The translations under genes were made by a program, and so were the position numbers. A DNA stretch of 64,000 bases, from NCBI GenBank assembly GCA_963736355.1, contig CAVTOO010000007.1:372001-436000 (forward strand). The letters run 5' to 3'. Origin of the DNA: CAVTOO01 sp963736355 (GTDB lineage: Bacteria; Pseudomonadota; Alphaproteobacteria; Rhizobiales; Xanthobacteraceae). Below, piece after piece: positions 1 through 9,602 of the stretch. Position 1 is the stretch's first letter, and each line of letters begins with the position of its first letter. A model generated the notes under the pieces. The model saw nothing but the letters and a program-made list of their open reading frames with translations. It was not told the DNA's origin and made no database searches.

Positions 1-758
1 CTGCTCGCGATGCGAATAATCTAACGCTAAAGAATTATCCGGGGGTGTATTTGCCGCCGAATGAATAACCCAATCAATCTCAAAGGCTCGGTGACTTTGA
101 TTTCAGAGCTCCACGCATGACACATTCCTATTCAAGCTAAGTAGTTAGTCCCCTTTTGATTTCGTCCCTGGTGTCCCCGAGCGCCCAAGGATGCAAACAT
201 TCTTACTCGTTATTTCTGCGTGTTAAAGCCTTATTTACGCTCTTTTTTTGCCACTTGTTCAGCACCTCCTCCTTATTGGGAACTTTCCAGATAAACCATT
301 GTTTTACTTTAATATTTCGTTTCGCTATTTGAGTGTTCCACTTAACCACGATACCATTTTAGGCATCCGGGTACGGTCGACGACACATTCGGCACTTCGC
401 AATGCAGCATGGCCGCCTGAAATATGTGCGCAGTCGCTCGTCGGCGTCTCATCTCGCTCGCTCCGCTGCTCACCTGCGCTGCTTGCGATCCGAGTCGACG
501 AAGGCGCCACGCGCTGCCGGCCCACGCCCAAACCTCCACTCTGAAAATGCAAAATAGGTAGCCGCGCGCAGATTGATGCCACATCGACTCATGCTGCTTG
601 CATCCAGATACCGCAGTCTGGAGCGAATGCGTTTTTTTGCGTATTCTCCTGTTCTCACAAACACATCTTCGGTTTCACGGCCTACGCCCTTTGCACGCCT
701 TGTCGCTGAGGGCCGCAAGTAAAATAATGGCTTTTGTTGAGCTATTTGCAGGCCTGAA
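1..758. other. Non-coding left edge, upstream of the EPS locus
   Basis: No credible gene is visible here. Short open frames exist on both strands (for example 248-544 plus), but they have no recognisable domain, no good ribosome binding site and odd composition. Roughly the first 370 bases are clearly richer in A/T than the rest of the window, and the remainder rises to the local GC level. It probably holds the promoter and leader of the polysaccharide locus that begins at 759, and may be the edge of an acquired block. I could not identify a promoter, operator or terminator with confidence. Confidence 0.5.
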
Positions 759-1562
759 ATGAACCGAGCTTTGAAACACGAACCGCGCGTTGCGCTCTCG
801 TCGCGCGTTCCAAACACCAGCGCCATGCGGCCTGAGATGGCCGGAGGCTTGGGTGCGGAGAAGCCGCCGGGGCAATCGCAGGTCGACTGGGTCTACAGCA
901 ACAGCAACCTCGACATTTCGCGCCCGGAGGATGGTGATGGTCAGCGTCCTCTCGGTGGTCGCACAAAGCGCATCATCGACATTCTCGTTGCGTCGCTGAC
1001 GCTGATGATGCTGGCGCCGATCATGTTGATCGTGGCGTGCCTGATCAAAATCACGATCGGCGGGCCCGTGATCTTCGCGCATTGGCGCATCGGTTACGGC
1101 GGCCGCAGTTTCAAGTGCTTTAAGTTCCGGACGATGCCTCACAATGCCGACGAAATGCTGCTTCGATATCTTGCGGCAAATCCTGAGGCAGAACGGGAAT
1201 GGCAACAGCACCGAAAACTGAAGAATGACCCGCGCGTGACCTCATTGGGCCGCCTGTTGCGCAAATCAAGCATCGACGAGTTGCCCCAGCTTTTCAACGT
1301 GCTGCGCGGCGACATGAGCTGCGTCGGCCCCCGGCCGATCGTCCGTGAGGAACTTGACTATTACGGCCTGAACGCCCTGACCTATCTGAAGGTACGTCCC
1401 GGTTTGACGGGCCTTTGGCAGGTCAGCGGGAGAAACAGGCTGAATCTGGATCAGCGTATCGTCCTGGATTGCAGCTACGTTCGCAATTGGTCGGTCTGGC
1501 TGGACGTCCGAATCCTTGCCGCGACTGCGTCCGCAGTCATGAATGCTGACGAAACCTCTTAA
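759..1562 (+). CDS. Undecaprenyl-phosphate sugar-1-phosphate transferase (ExoY/WcaJ-type initiating enzyme)
   Basis: This enzyme transfers a hexose-1-phosphate from a nucleotide sugar to undecaprenyl phosphate at the inner membrane, the first committed step of exopolysaccharide repeat assembly. The 267-residue protein has a variable soluble N-terminus (1-70), one membrane helix (about 72-95) and a bacterial sugar transferase domain. Visible family motifs are KFRTM (122-126), SSIDELPQ (170-177, with the Asp-Glu catalytic pair), VGPRP (189-193) and KVRPGLTGLWQVSGR (211-225). Its length matches the short ExoY group, not the long polytopic WbaP/WcaJ group. The sugar (galactose or glucose) cannot be told from sequence. 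It opens the EPS locus and is convergent with the small gene at 1578-1841. Confidence 0.93.
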   Translation: MNRALKHEPRVALSSRVPNTSAMRPEMAGGLGAEKPPGQSQVDWVYSNSNLDISRPEDGDGQRPLGGRTKRIIDILVASLTLMMLAPIMLIVACLIKITIGGPVIFAHWRIGYGGRSFKCFKFRTMPHNADEMLLRYLAANPEAEREWQQHRKLKNDPRVTSLGRLLRKSSIDELPQLFNVLRGDMSCVGPRPIVREELDYYGLNALTYLKVRPGLTGLWQVSGRNRLNLDQRIVLDCSYVRNWSVWLDVRILAATASAVMNADETS

Positions 1563-1577
1563 GCGAGCCTTTACCCG

Positions 1578-1841
1578 TCAGTTGAGCGTGCTTGGATTTT
1601 CAGAACCGCGACGCAAGATTCTGAACAGAAACAGCCCGAGCAGATAGGCAGCGTTGATCACCGTCAGGCAGGCAACAAGCAGAAGTCCGGTTTTCGCGAT
1701 CGACCAGCCTGCGACCGTGCCCCAGACGACGATCGCACAGACGACAATCACGCTGGCCACGACAACAGTCGTGATCCGATACCGGCCAGCGAGAAGCAGT
1801 CCGACGATGCCGACAGCGATCAGGGTCAGAATCAAAGCCAA
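1578..1841 (-). CDS. Small hydrophobic membrane protein, unknown function
   Basis: An 87-residue protein that is almost entirely membrane: three hydrophobic segments at roughly 2-18, 23-46 and 52-74, then a short basic tail (RILRRGSENPSTLN). No domain is recognised. It lies on the opposite strand between the sugar transferase and the polymerase gene, converging on the former with a 15-base gap. The hydrophobic pattern is regular enough to favour a real gene, but there is no functional clue beyond its place in an EPS locus. Confidence 0.6.
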   Translation of the reverse strand: MALILTLIAVGIVGLLLAGRYRITTVVVASVIVVCAIVVWGTVAGWSIAKTGLLLVACLTVINAAYLLGLFLFRILRRGSENPSTLN

Positions 1842-1917
1842 GCCTCGTTCGTTCGTGGCTCTGGAATCGCCACGTTACTAAGGCCGGAAAGAGGCAGGAC
1901 AGAGCCAGGAGCGATTT

Positions 1918-3342
1918 GTGCAGGTGTCATTGGCCGGAATAGTGGTGTGCTGCGGGCTGTTTATCCTGGGCTATTTTGCGCGGGGACCTGTTATCGTTTC
2001 GCTAATCGCCTCGTTTGCCTTCGGATCGACCGCAATCGGGACGATCAACTCCCTTGGAGGGTCGTCTCCCCTTGTATTCACAGTTTTTGCAATTGCGCTG
2101 ATCGCCGGAGCCGTACTCCGCCGGCAAACGATGTTTCAACTCTGGACAGTGCTGGGTCAGTCCCGAGTACCTTGGATTCTCGGCTTCCTGACGATCTATA
2201 CGATATTGGGAGCATATCTCCTGCCGCGGCTTTTCGCCGGGCGCACAAATGCGTTTGTGCCATCGCGCGACGGCGGGGAAGTGTTCGAACTGCCCCTGGA
2301 GCCTGTTTCAGGAAATATTACGCAAACCGCATACCTTACGCTTGGCGTCCTGACATTTCTGGCACTCAGCGCCCTTCTCACCCGTGAAGACAATCTGCTG
2401 GCGGTCCGTCGTGGCTTTTTTGTTTTCTGCTCGCTGCACGCCATGCTTGGCTTCGTCGATCTGGCGGGAAAGCTGCTGGGCGCCGGCGACGTTCTGATGA
2501 TCATGCGCAGCGCCAACTATGCTCTCGCCACCAATGTCGAAGAAGCAGGTTTCTACAGAATTGCAGGCGGCTATTCAGAAGCTTCTGCGTTTGGCGGCAT
2601 CACGCTTGCCTGCCTTGCGTTCACTTCGACATACTGGCGGCACACCCGATCTCGTTTGGCACTGACGCTGTCGATCGCGCTGCTGGTCTTGCTCGTGCTC
2701 AGCACATCAACCACAGCCTATGTCGGGTCAATCTTTATTGCCGCACCCTTTGTGTGGTCGGTTGCAAAAAAGTCGCTCAGTGGAAATCTGCGCCGCGAAG
2801 ACATCGCTCTGGCGGCGGCTTTTGTCGCAACCACAACGATCATTCTCGCAATCTACCTCTACGACAACGCGGTGTTTCGGCCGATCATCGATCTCGTAGA
2901 TGTCACCATCCTCAACAAAAGCAGTTCGTTTTCTGTGGAAGAACGCGGCCTGTGGAATCTGCAAAGTTTTCAATCCTTTTTGGACACTGCCGGACTTGGA
3001 ATTGGCCTGGGAAGTTCTCGAGCTTCGAGTTGGCCGATCGCGGTCATTTCTCAGCTTGGCCTTGTCGGCACAATATGCGTTGCGGTGATTGTGATGGAAC
3101 TCCTCAAATCATCGGACGCATTGAAGTCAATCGCAGCGCCGTCCGAAATCGCACTTCACGACGGAGTGCGCGCATTCGCCCTGATGCTCCTTGTCGCGGC
3201 CACGCTCTCCGGTGGCGGCGCTGATCCGGGCGGTTTGTTCTTCATAGCACTCGCGACAATCCTCGCTTGCCGGGCGCACCTGAGCCGCGCCTCTAACGAC
3301 GTTCTGGACATTCCAATGTTGCCGTGGAGGCGACACCAATGA
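1918..3342 (+). CDS. Wzy-like polysaccharide polymerase / O-antigen ligase family membrane protein
   Basis: A 474-residue polytopic inner-membrane protein with about ten or more hydrophobic segments and a long periplasmic-type loop around residues 105-135 (FAGRTNAFVPSRDG to ETVSGNITQT region), as in Wzy/O-antigen ligase proteins. Such proteins polymerise undecaprenyl-linked repeat units on the periplasmic face. Primary sequence conservation in this family is very low, so the call rests on topology plus context: it sits between the initiating transferase and the Wzx-like flippase. The start is GTG at 1918. Its stop overlaps the next gene (ATGA at 3339-3342), so the two are probably translationally coupled. 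Confidence 0.75.
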   Translation: MQVSLAGIVVCCGLFILGYFARGPVIVSLIASFAFGSTAIGTINSLGGSSPLVFTVFAIALIAGAVLRRQTMFQLWTVLGQSRVPWILGFLTIYTILGAYLLPRLFAGRTNAFVPSRDGGEVFELPLEPVSGNITQTAYLTLGVLTFLALSALLTREDNLLAVRRGFFVFCSLHAMLGFVDLAGKLLGAGDVLMIMRSANYALATNVEEAGFYRIAGGYSEASAFGGITLACLAFTSTYWRHTRSRLALTLSIALLVLLVLSTSTTAYVGSIFIAAPFVWSVAKKSLSGNLRREDIALAAAFVATTTIILAIYLYDNAVFRPIIDLVDVTILNKSSSFSVEERGLWNLQSFQSFLDTAGLGIGLGSSRASSWPIAVISQLGLVGTICVAVIVMELLKSSDALKSIAAPSEIALHDGVRAFALMLLVAATLSGGGADPGGLFFIALATILACRAHLSRASNDVLDIPMLPWRRHQ

Positions 3343-4820
3343 AAGTGTGGGGCCGACACGTTTTCATCTGTGCACTGCAGCTGTTTCTTTTTGTTTCCGC
3401 TTCAGCCAGCGCAGAGCCCATTTGGGGCATCAACGGACATCCGTTTACGGCCTATGCGGGGATTTCGGGACGCGACCAGATTTCGCTGCTGAAGGATCTC
3501 GGGATTAAATCCTATCGGGTCAACATTGGTGACATCCGTTTCGCACCCGCGTTGAAAGAATTGGTTGTTGAAGCCAAAGCCGCCGGCATTGATATTCTGC
3601 CGCTGCTGACGCCCGACGTAAATCTTGAGACTGAAAGCACCCAAGACCTCTACGCAAAATCGCACAAGCTGGCGTTCACGCTGGCATCCGGCCTCTCGGA
3701 TCAAGTGCGGACATGGGAGCTTGGCAACGAACTTGAAAATTACGCCATCATCAAAGCCTGCGAAATGCAGGATGACGGCGTCCAGTACAATTGCTCATGG
3801 GGTCCAGCCGGCGGCACCGGACCTCTGCACTACTACACACCACGCTGGATCAAAGTCAGCGCAGTATTGAAGGGCCTGATTGACGGCATCAACGCTGTCG
3901 ATCCTACGCTGAAGAAGGCGATCGGGACGGCCGGCTGGGGGCACAGCGGCGCTTTCACGCGAATGCTGCAGGACGGCATCGATTGGGATATTTCCGTCTG
4001 GCATCACTACGAGGGGGACCCAGAGGACGCATTGAAACTCCTGGCGCCACTGGGTCGTCCGATCTGGATCACTGAATTCAACAATTCGCGGGGAAGCGAA
4101 GCGGGCGAGAAGCAACAGGCGCAGGGCCTCGTGGCGATGATGCAGCATCTGCGTAACTATTCCGCCACCTATCGAGTTGAGGCGGCGCATATTTACGAGC
4201 TGCTTGACGAACCTTACTGGGCACCGAGCTTTGAAGCGGTTATGGGCCTTGTGCGCCTGAACAAGGAAGGCAACGGCTGGCGCCTCGGCCAACCGAAGGA
4301 GGCCTATGAGGCGGTGAAGAAGTTCATCGCAAATGCGCCCGCAGATACGCCCAAGGGCGGGTCCGTTGCTGCCCCTCCCAAGTTGCAACTGGCGCTTTCC
4401 GAAGCATCGCCGAGGGGCGCAATGCCCTGCAACCCCGGCTCTTTCAATCGAACGGTGACCACCTTCGAAAATCAGGTCGTCTATAGCTACTGCCTGATCA
4501 CTGGTCGTCTGCCTTCACCGGCGGAGCAATGGCAATATGTCCTGACTCTGAAATCAGGACACGACACGCTTTACATGCTGAGAGAAATGCTCACCGTGGA
4601 GCGCAACGAGGCAAATGCCGCCCTCCAGACCCTTCCGAACGGTGAATTCGTTATGCGACTGTATCAGTTACTTTTGGGTCGCAATCCCGATGGGAGAGGA
4701 TTTGCAGACTATGTTTCGCAACTTGATAGCAACTCGCTCAGTCGAGGAGACTTGCAACTCGCGTTTCTGAATTCTTCCGAATTCAGGAGCCGACATGCTC
4801 TGCTCTTCCCGCAACGATGA
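3339..4820 (+). CDS. Secreted glycoside hydrolase (GH-A clan, GH39-like) with C-terminal DUF4214 domain
   Basis: A signal peptide (about 1-25, ending SASASA) is followed by a TIM-barrel-like region of about 320 residues. Two motifs place it in the clan with two catalytic glutamates: WELGNELEN (Glu at about 131, likely acid/base) and IWITEFNNS (Glu at about 246, likely nucleophile). A linker leads to a C-terminal helical segment (about 400-490) with the DUF4214 pattern (YQLLLGRNPDGRGFADYV, then FLNSSEFRSR). The start at 3339 overlaps the stop of the polymerase gene; an upstream in-frame start at 3324 would add five residues before the signal peptide and is less likely. The position between Wzy and Wzx genes suggests it trims or edits the polymer in the periplasm or outside the cell. 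The substrate is unknown. Confidence 0.82.
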   Translation: MKVWGRHVFICALQLFLFVSASASAEPIWGINGHPFTAYAGISGRDQISLLKDLGIKSYRVNIGDIRFAPALKELVVEAKAAGIDILPLLTPDVNLETESTQDLYAKSHKLAFTLASGLSDQVRTWELGNELENYAIIKACEMQDDGVQYNCSWGPAGGTGPLHYYTPRWIKVSAVLKGLIDGINAVDPTLKKAIGTAGWGHSGAFTRMLQDGIDWDISVWHHYEGDPEDALKLLAPLGRPIWITEFNNSRGSEAGEKQQAQGLVAMMQHLRNYSATYRVEAAHIYELLDEPYWAPSFEAVMGLVRLNKEGNGWRLGQPKEAYEAVKKFIANAPADTPKGGSVAAPPKLQLALSEASPRGAMPCNPGSFNRTVTTFENQVVYSYCLITGRLPSPAEQWQYVLTLKSGHDTLYMLREMLTVERNEANAALQTLPNGEFVMRLYQLLLGRNPDGRGFADYVSQLDSNSLSRGDLQLAFLNSSEFRSRHALLFPQR

Positions 4821-4827
4821 TTTCACG

Positions 4828-6270
4828 ATGACCATTGGATCAAAAATCGTCAGCGGGGTCGCGTGGTCAGCGGTCGAAACATGGGCCCGCCAGGCTGCTG
4901 CGCTGGCGATTTTCGTCGTCCTGGCACGTCAGCTTGATCCGAGCGCATTCGGCCTGGCAGCGCTCGCAATGGTCACTCCCATCCTTTTCGCCGCCCCGGT
5001 GACGAAAGGTATACCTGACGCGATTGTTCAACGCGCGGACCTGGAGCCGATTCACCTCGACTCGGCCTTCTGGCTTTTGACGACCGTCGGTCTGCTTTCG
5101 ACCGCGGTCATATTTTTTCTCTCACATTTCATCGCATCCGCGTTCGGCCAGCCGGCACTTGAGGAACTTGTTAAAGCGACAAGTGTCATTGTAGCCGTCC
5201 AGGCAGTGGCCTCCGTCCCCGCAGCGATCCTTAAACGCGAACTGAACTTCCGGCTTTTTGCGCTGCGGACGCTTGCGGGCACAGTTCTCGGGGGTGCCGT
5301 CGGTATCGCAATGGCGATCGCAGGATTTGGCGTCTGGAGCCTTGTCTGGATGCAGATCATCAAGGCCGTGGGAGAGTCGGTCGTTATTCTCGCCGGAGCA
5401 AACTGGCGACCCCATTTTCGGTACTCGCATTCACGCTGCCGCGAATTATTCGGGTTCTCCGGCCCAATCGTTATCCAGTTCCTGTGGACTTACATCAACG
5501 ACGAGATGCCGCGAGTTTTCATCGGGATGTTTCTTGGACCCCATGCCGTCGGTATTTACACCATCGCCCGGCGACCGTTCGACTTGCTGGTCGAGGTATT
5601 TGTCGGACCGCTCACAGCGGTCGCCCTGCCCGCCGTCTCTCGCTTGCAGGGAGATACAGCGAGAATTGACAAATTCTTCGATCAATCGATCAGAACCGCA
5701 GGCTTGTTCGGGGTTCCGGCCTTTGCTGGATTTGCAGCGCTGGCTCCTGTTGCGATTCCTTTTGTCTTCGGTGAGCAATGGACCGGAGCGATCGTTGCAG
5801 TCCAGCTGTTCATGCTGATCGGCATGCTGCGAACAATCGACGGGATCTGCGCGTTCACGATTCTGGCGCTCGGACGTTCCGGATTGCTGCTGGCGCTGAA
5901 CATAAGCTACACCGTGATGGCAGCGCTGCTGCTGACTGTTACCGTTCGCGCCGGACTGTACGCTACGGTCACAACTCTGGTGGTATGCAATGCGTTGCTT
6001 CTCCCGGTGCTACTATACTTCGTGGCGCACTTCGCGCACGTAAACGTCATGAAGCCTCTGCGTTTTCTGCCACGCGTCGTGCTAGCAAGCTCAATCATGT
6101 TCGGTGCCGTGTATTACGCACTGGCCAACCTCCCTCCGAATACACCGGCAATCCTGCAGATCTCAGCCGGCATCTTGATTGGCGTTGTAACCTACATGAT
6201 TGCGGCCGTAATCCTGCTTCGCCCTGAACTACTTGTTGCCCGCGATACGTTACTGAAACTCCGCACGTAG
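4828..6270 (+). CDS. Wzx-like lipopolysaccharide/polysaccharide flippase (MOP superfamily)
   Basis: A 480-residue protein with about 12-14 hydrophobic segments and the N-terminal pattern SGVAWSAVETWARQAAALAIFVVLARQLDPSAFGLAAL, typical of polysaccharide transporters of the MOP superfamily. It should flip lipid-linked repeat units across the inner membrane. I chose ATG 4828 because it follows the GH stop (4820) and begins at the conserved amphipathic helix; an in-frame upstream start at 4795 would overlap the GH gene by 26 bases. It is co-directional with the genes on both sides and probably belongs to the same operon. Confidence 0.88.
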   Translation: MTIGSKIVSGVAWSAVETWARQAAALAIFVVLARQLDPSAFGLAALAMVTPILFAAPVTKGIPDAIVQRADLEPIHLDSAFWLLTTVGLLSTAVIFFLSHFIASAFGQPALEELVKATSVIVAVQAVASVPAAILKRELNFRLFALRTLAGTVLGGAVGIAMAIAGFGVWSLVWMQIIKAVGESVVILAGANWRPHFRYSHSRCRELFGFSGPIVIQFLWTYINDEMPRVFIGMFLGPHAVGIYTIARRPFDLLVEVFVGPLTAVALPAVSRLQGDTARIDKFFDQSIRTAGLFGVPAFAGFAALAPVAIPFVFGEQWTGAIVAVQLFMLIGMLRTIDGICAFTILALGRSGLLLALNISYTVMAALLLTVTVRAGLYATVTTLVVCNALLLPVLLYFVAHFAHVNVMKPLRFLPRVVLASSIMFGAVYYALANLPPNTPAILQISAGILIGVVTYMIAAVILLRPELLVARDTLLKLRT

Positions 6271-6286
6271 CGAGCGGAATCAGTTC

Positions 6287-7547
6287 ATGAAAATCGCATT
6301 TGTTTGCCAACATTTCGATACGGTTCTGCCCCCACACCAAAATTCCGTTGGAATCTGGACCCACGAAGTTGCACGACTGCTGAGGACAACCGAAACAACG
6401 GTGTTGGCTCGCCGCTGGCCCGGCGATCCACCCACCCGACTTGTTGATGACGTTCGAGTTGACTTGATTAGATGCCTGCCCGTCAGTTTCTGGGGCAGAT
6501 TGTCAAGGGTTTGGGATTATCTGCGCCCGGGCGATCCGCTCTTCGCCTACAAACTATACTCATTCGAGTTCGTGATGCAGGTTGGACGGCGTCTTCGTCA
6601 ACTGTCTCCCGACATCGTCCACATTCAGAATTTCCCGCACTACGCACCCTTAATTCGTCGGTTGTTGCCGAACGCAGCGATTGTCCTTCACATGCATTGC
6701 GACTGGCTGGCGCAGCTCGACCACGACTCCATGTCGCGCGCAATTGACTCGTGCGACATGATTGTGGGTTGCTCCGGGCACGTCGTCGCCGCGGCGCATA
6801 AGCGATTTCCGGATGCCCGCGCGCTCTTCGCGGTGCTTCCCAATGGAACGCGGGTGACTGCATCTGGCACCACCGGCAGTCCGCGCTCAAATCGCCTCGC
6901 CCTGTTTGTCGGACGTGTGTCGCCGGAGAAAGGTGTCCATACGCTGCTGGAGGCTTGGCCAAAGGTGTGCACGCAATTTCCAGATGCAAAACTTGAAATC
7001 GTTGGACCAGCATCGGAGACTCCCCGCGAATTTCTGGTCGATCTCAGCGATGACAACGACGTGCGAGAGCTGTCAAGATTTCTACCGCGGTGGCAGATCT
7101 TATGCAGGCTCGTATGCCGAATCATTGAGGCGTATGATTCCGAAGCACTTGCGAAACACGATCACATTTGTGGGCGCAGAATCTTACGAGCAGGTCGCAA
7201 AACGATATGCAGGTGCCGCGTTACTCGTGAACCCGTCCTTGAGCGAGTTGTTCGGAATGAGTTTTGTTGAGGCACAGGCCGCTGGGACACCAGTGGTTGC
7301 AACTCGCGCTGGCGGCATGCCCGAGATCTTAGAAGCTACGGGCGGCGGCGTTGTTGTTGAGAAGAATGACCCCGATCAACTCGCCGATGCCATTATTCGT
7401 TTTCTGTCTGACGCTTCGGCCCGCGAAGCGGCAGGCCGCCGCGGTGCCGAACAGGTCTCAAGAATGTTTTCGTGGGATGCCATTGCTCGCCGCACCAGCG
7501 AGCTTCATACACAGGCGCTTGGCCACAGACAGCATAATGCGTCCTGA
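6287..7547 (+). CDS. Glycosyltransferase family 4 (GT-B), frameshifted once
   Basis: The N-terminal acceptor domain (MKIAFVCQHFD at the start) and the first half of the donor domain (LFVGRVSPEKGVHTLLEAW) read in one frame to about 7080. After that the family match continues in the next frame: RGGRSYAGSYAESLRRMI, then ITFVGAESYEQVAKRYAGA and SELFGMSFVEAQAAGTPVV (the E-x7-E nucleotide-sugar site) to the stop at 7547. The span is one base longer than a multiple of three, so a single extra base near 7080-7083 explains the break. The restored protein (about 419 residues) has the normal length. It would add a sugar to the growing repeat unit in the cytoplasm. The break may be a sequencing error or a real mutation. 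Confidence 0.85.
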
Positions 7548-7630
7548 AAGCGCAATGGTATGCTGACAGCTCGATTTTGTCGAAGTGCCATTTGCAACTT
7601 TGTTTCGACAATGAAGGACGAAAGATGTCG

Positions 7631-8413
7631 TCACATTTTGCTTGCCGAGGCGAGGAAATGCGCCACGTGCCAGCCATCCATATTATAGGCCTGCGGCAAC
7701 GGCCGTACTGAATAACTCATTCCGTTGAGCAGCGCCTCTATTTCATGCGCCTTCCGTTGAACACCGGCTTGAGTCGCGTCGTCAATTTCATAGATCAGCG
7801 TCGGCCTGTGGCTACGGAGAATACCGGTAGCCCCCCGCAACACGTCGATCTCGGCCCCCTCGACGTCAATTTTCATCAATGTTGGCGGGCGTAATCCGTG
7901 CTTGTCCACGGCATCATCGAGCGTCAGGACATCGACGATCCTGCGACTGCGTTCGTCGGGGGCATCACCGGCTGACGCCAGAACAGAGCCTCCGATGTGC
8001 CTTGCCACAATAAGTTCGGCACGCTCGGATCTTGCGCCAATCGCCTCCGGAAACACATGCAGGGTCCTAAGCCCATTCAGGTCGGCATTGCGCCGGATCA
8101 GTTTCGCATTCGAAGGAACGGGCTCGAACGAATAGACACGCCCTTCGCCGCCCACTTGCCTGGCAGCGATAAGCGAGAAAAAGCCGATGTTCGCTCCGAT
8201 GTCGAAGAAGACATCGCCGGCACGCAAATTGTCAGAAATTGCGATCTGAATTGGCAGCTCGTAAGTCCCGCGCCGGAATTCAGGATCGGCCTTCGGAGCG
8301 AAAATCTTCATTCCGGCCGCAGCACCGCTGGCGACGATATGAGTGGAGCCGAACCGCTCAAAAACTCGATGTATCCACCTCACTTTAGTTTTTCCCCGGC
8401 GGACGCGTCGCAC
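7631..8413 (-). CDS. FkbM family methyltransferase
   Basis: A class I SAM-dependent methyltransferase of the FkbM type, a family that usually O-methylates sugars or polyketides. Motif I is VFFDIGANIGFFSLIAA (about 68-84), followed by GRVYSFEPVPSNAKLIRRN (acidic motif II) and the FkbM signature TLMKIDVEGAEIDVLRGA (about 180-197). The ATG at 8413 overlaps the upstream gene's stop (8385) by 29 bases; GTG 8383, just after that stop, is an alternative start that loses ten poorly conserved residues. It is the last gene of a three-gene minus-strand group (PIG-L, FG-GAP, FkbM), and probably methylates a polysaccharide residue. Confidence 0.88.
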   Translation of the reverse strand: MRRVRRGKTKVRWIHRVFERFGSTHIVASGAAAGMKIFAPKADPEFRRGTYELPIQIAISDNLRAGDVFFDIGANIGFFSLIAARQVGGEGRVYSFEPVPSNAKLIRRNADLNGLRTLHVFPEAIGARSERAELIVARHIGGSVLASAGDAPDERSRRIVDVLTLDDAVDKHGLRPPTLMKIDVEGAEIDVLRGATGILRSHRPTLIYEIDDATQAGVQRKAHEIEALLNGMSYSVRPLPQAYNMDGWHVAHFLASASKM

Positions 8414-9602
8414 CAGCTGACGAATTCATGCGATTGATCCAAACTCTCAGCGGCGGGTTACCAACCCAGTTGGAGCCGTAAATATCGTTGTCACCGTCGC
8501 CGTCGATGTCGGCGACGACGCCGTTGTGCAAACCGGAATGATCGATCACAACGCGTCTCCAGGCTGTTCCACGACCATCTGTGTTGAAGTGGATCGCCAG
8601 CTCGCGGCTATCGGTTGTATGCATCTGGCCGACGACCACATCGACAGTTCCGTCTCTATTCATATCCGCCGCCTGCAAGGTATGCGCGCCTGCGACAGAC
8701 TTCTGAATGACGTGACGCTCCCAAACACCGGCCCGGCTTTCGTTCGCCTTGAACCAGGCGATATCGGCCGTGTGCTCGGAACTGGAGGTGAGAATGTCCA
8801 TCCGCCCGTCCCCGTCGAGATCAATGACGAGCGCTTTGAATGCGGCGCTGAATGCACCGATGCGATGCGACTTCCACTTCGTGCCGTCGTGCGCTGCCGC
8901 ACCGCCGGGATTTGACAGCCAAACGCCGCATACGACGAGGTCTGAGTGCCCGTCTCCATCAACATCGCCCGCTGCCATTCCTTCCTCGCCCAGATCCAGT
9001 CCCGGCAAAGTCACGCGACGCCAGACATTGGCGCCAACTTGAAAGACGACGAATAGCTGACCGTGAGAGCGGACGGCGATATCGATACGGCCATCGCCAT
9101 CGAAATCCGCGGCATGAATGTCCTTGGCCCAGTCGCCAACCGCAGCGACCTCCCGGCGAATCCACGCAGCACCGTCAGTCGCAGGCCGCACCGGCAGCGG
9201 ATTTTCAAACCAGACCAGATTGACACCACCCGGCCCATCAGCCGTGACGATGTCCAGATCTCCGTCGCCATCCATATCGATCAGCTTGCCGTCCGTGGTG
9301 AACTCCGTGCGGGGAACAGCCACGACCGTCCGTTGCAAGTCCGGCCAGCGCCACCAGCTCAGCGCGTCCCGCGGATGTCCGCCCAGAACAAGATCCGGGC
9401 GCCCGTCGCGGTCGATGTCGCCGACCAGCTTCACATCGCCTGCAAGATTGGCGATATCCTTTCGGTCGAATGGTCCGCCGACCCTCACCCACGCGCCGGG
9501 AGGCGTCTCCGCACTCTGGGCTGCGGCCTGCGCGAAACATCCCGCCGCAAGGCCGACAATCAGCAGACTAAATCCCAGTCTCGTGGCGAGCGAAAGTTTC
9601 AT
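8385..9602 (-). CDS. Exported FG-GAP/VCBS repeat beta-propeller protein
   Basis: A signal peptide (MKLSLATRLGFSLLIVGLAA, cleaved near AQAAAQS) precedes seven Asp-rich repeats of the form DxDGDGxxDIxxx: DIDRDGRPDLVLG, DMDGDGDLDIVTA, DFDGDGRIDIAVR, DVDGDGHSDLVVC, DLDGDGRMDILTS, DMNRDGTVDVVVG and DIDGDGDNDIYGS. Each is a calcium-binding FG-GAP loop, and seven repeats are the number expected for an integrin-like seven-bladed propeller. The protein should be periplasmic or extracellular. The start at 9602 overlaps the PIG-L stop by 35 bases; longer in-frame starts up to 9764 lack support because the signal peptide begins here. Its role in the EPS locus is unknown; binding of polymer or a partner protein is an inference. 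Confidence 0.85.
   Translation of the reverse strand: MKLSLATRLGFSLLIVGLAAGCFAQAAAQSAETPPGAWVRVGGPFDRKDIANLAGDVKLVGDIDRDGRPDLVLGGHPRDALSWWRWPDLQRTVVAVPRTEFTTDGKLIDMDGDGDLDIVTADGPGGVNLVWFENPLPVRPATDGAAWIRREVAAVGDWAKDIHAADFDGDGRIDIAVRSHGQLFVVFQVGANVWRRVTLPGLDLGEEGMAAGDVDGDGHSDLVVCGVWLSNPGGAAAHDGTKWKSHRIGAFSAAFKALVIDLDGDGRMDILTSSSEHTADIAWFKANESRAGVWERHVIQKSVAGAHTLQAADMNRDGTVDVVVGQMHTTDSRELAIHFNTDGRGTAWRRVVIDHSGLHNGVVADIDGDGDNDIYGSNWVGNPPLRVWINRMNSSAGATRPPGKN

Noticed and set aside
248..544. 98-codon open frame on the plus strand at the left edge
   Set aside because: No domain, no ribosome site, and the sequence changes character halfway; overlapping frames on the other strand are just as open.
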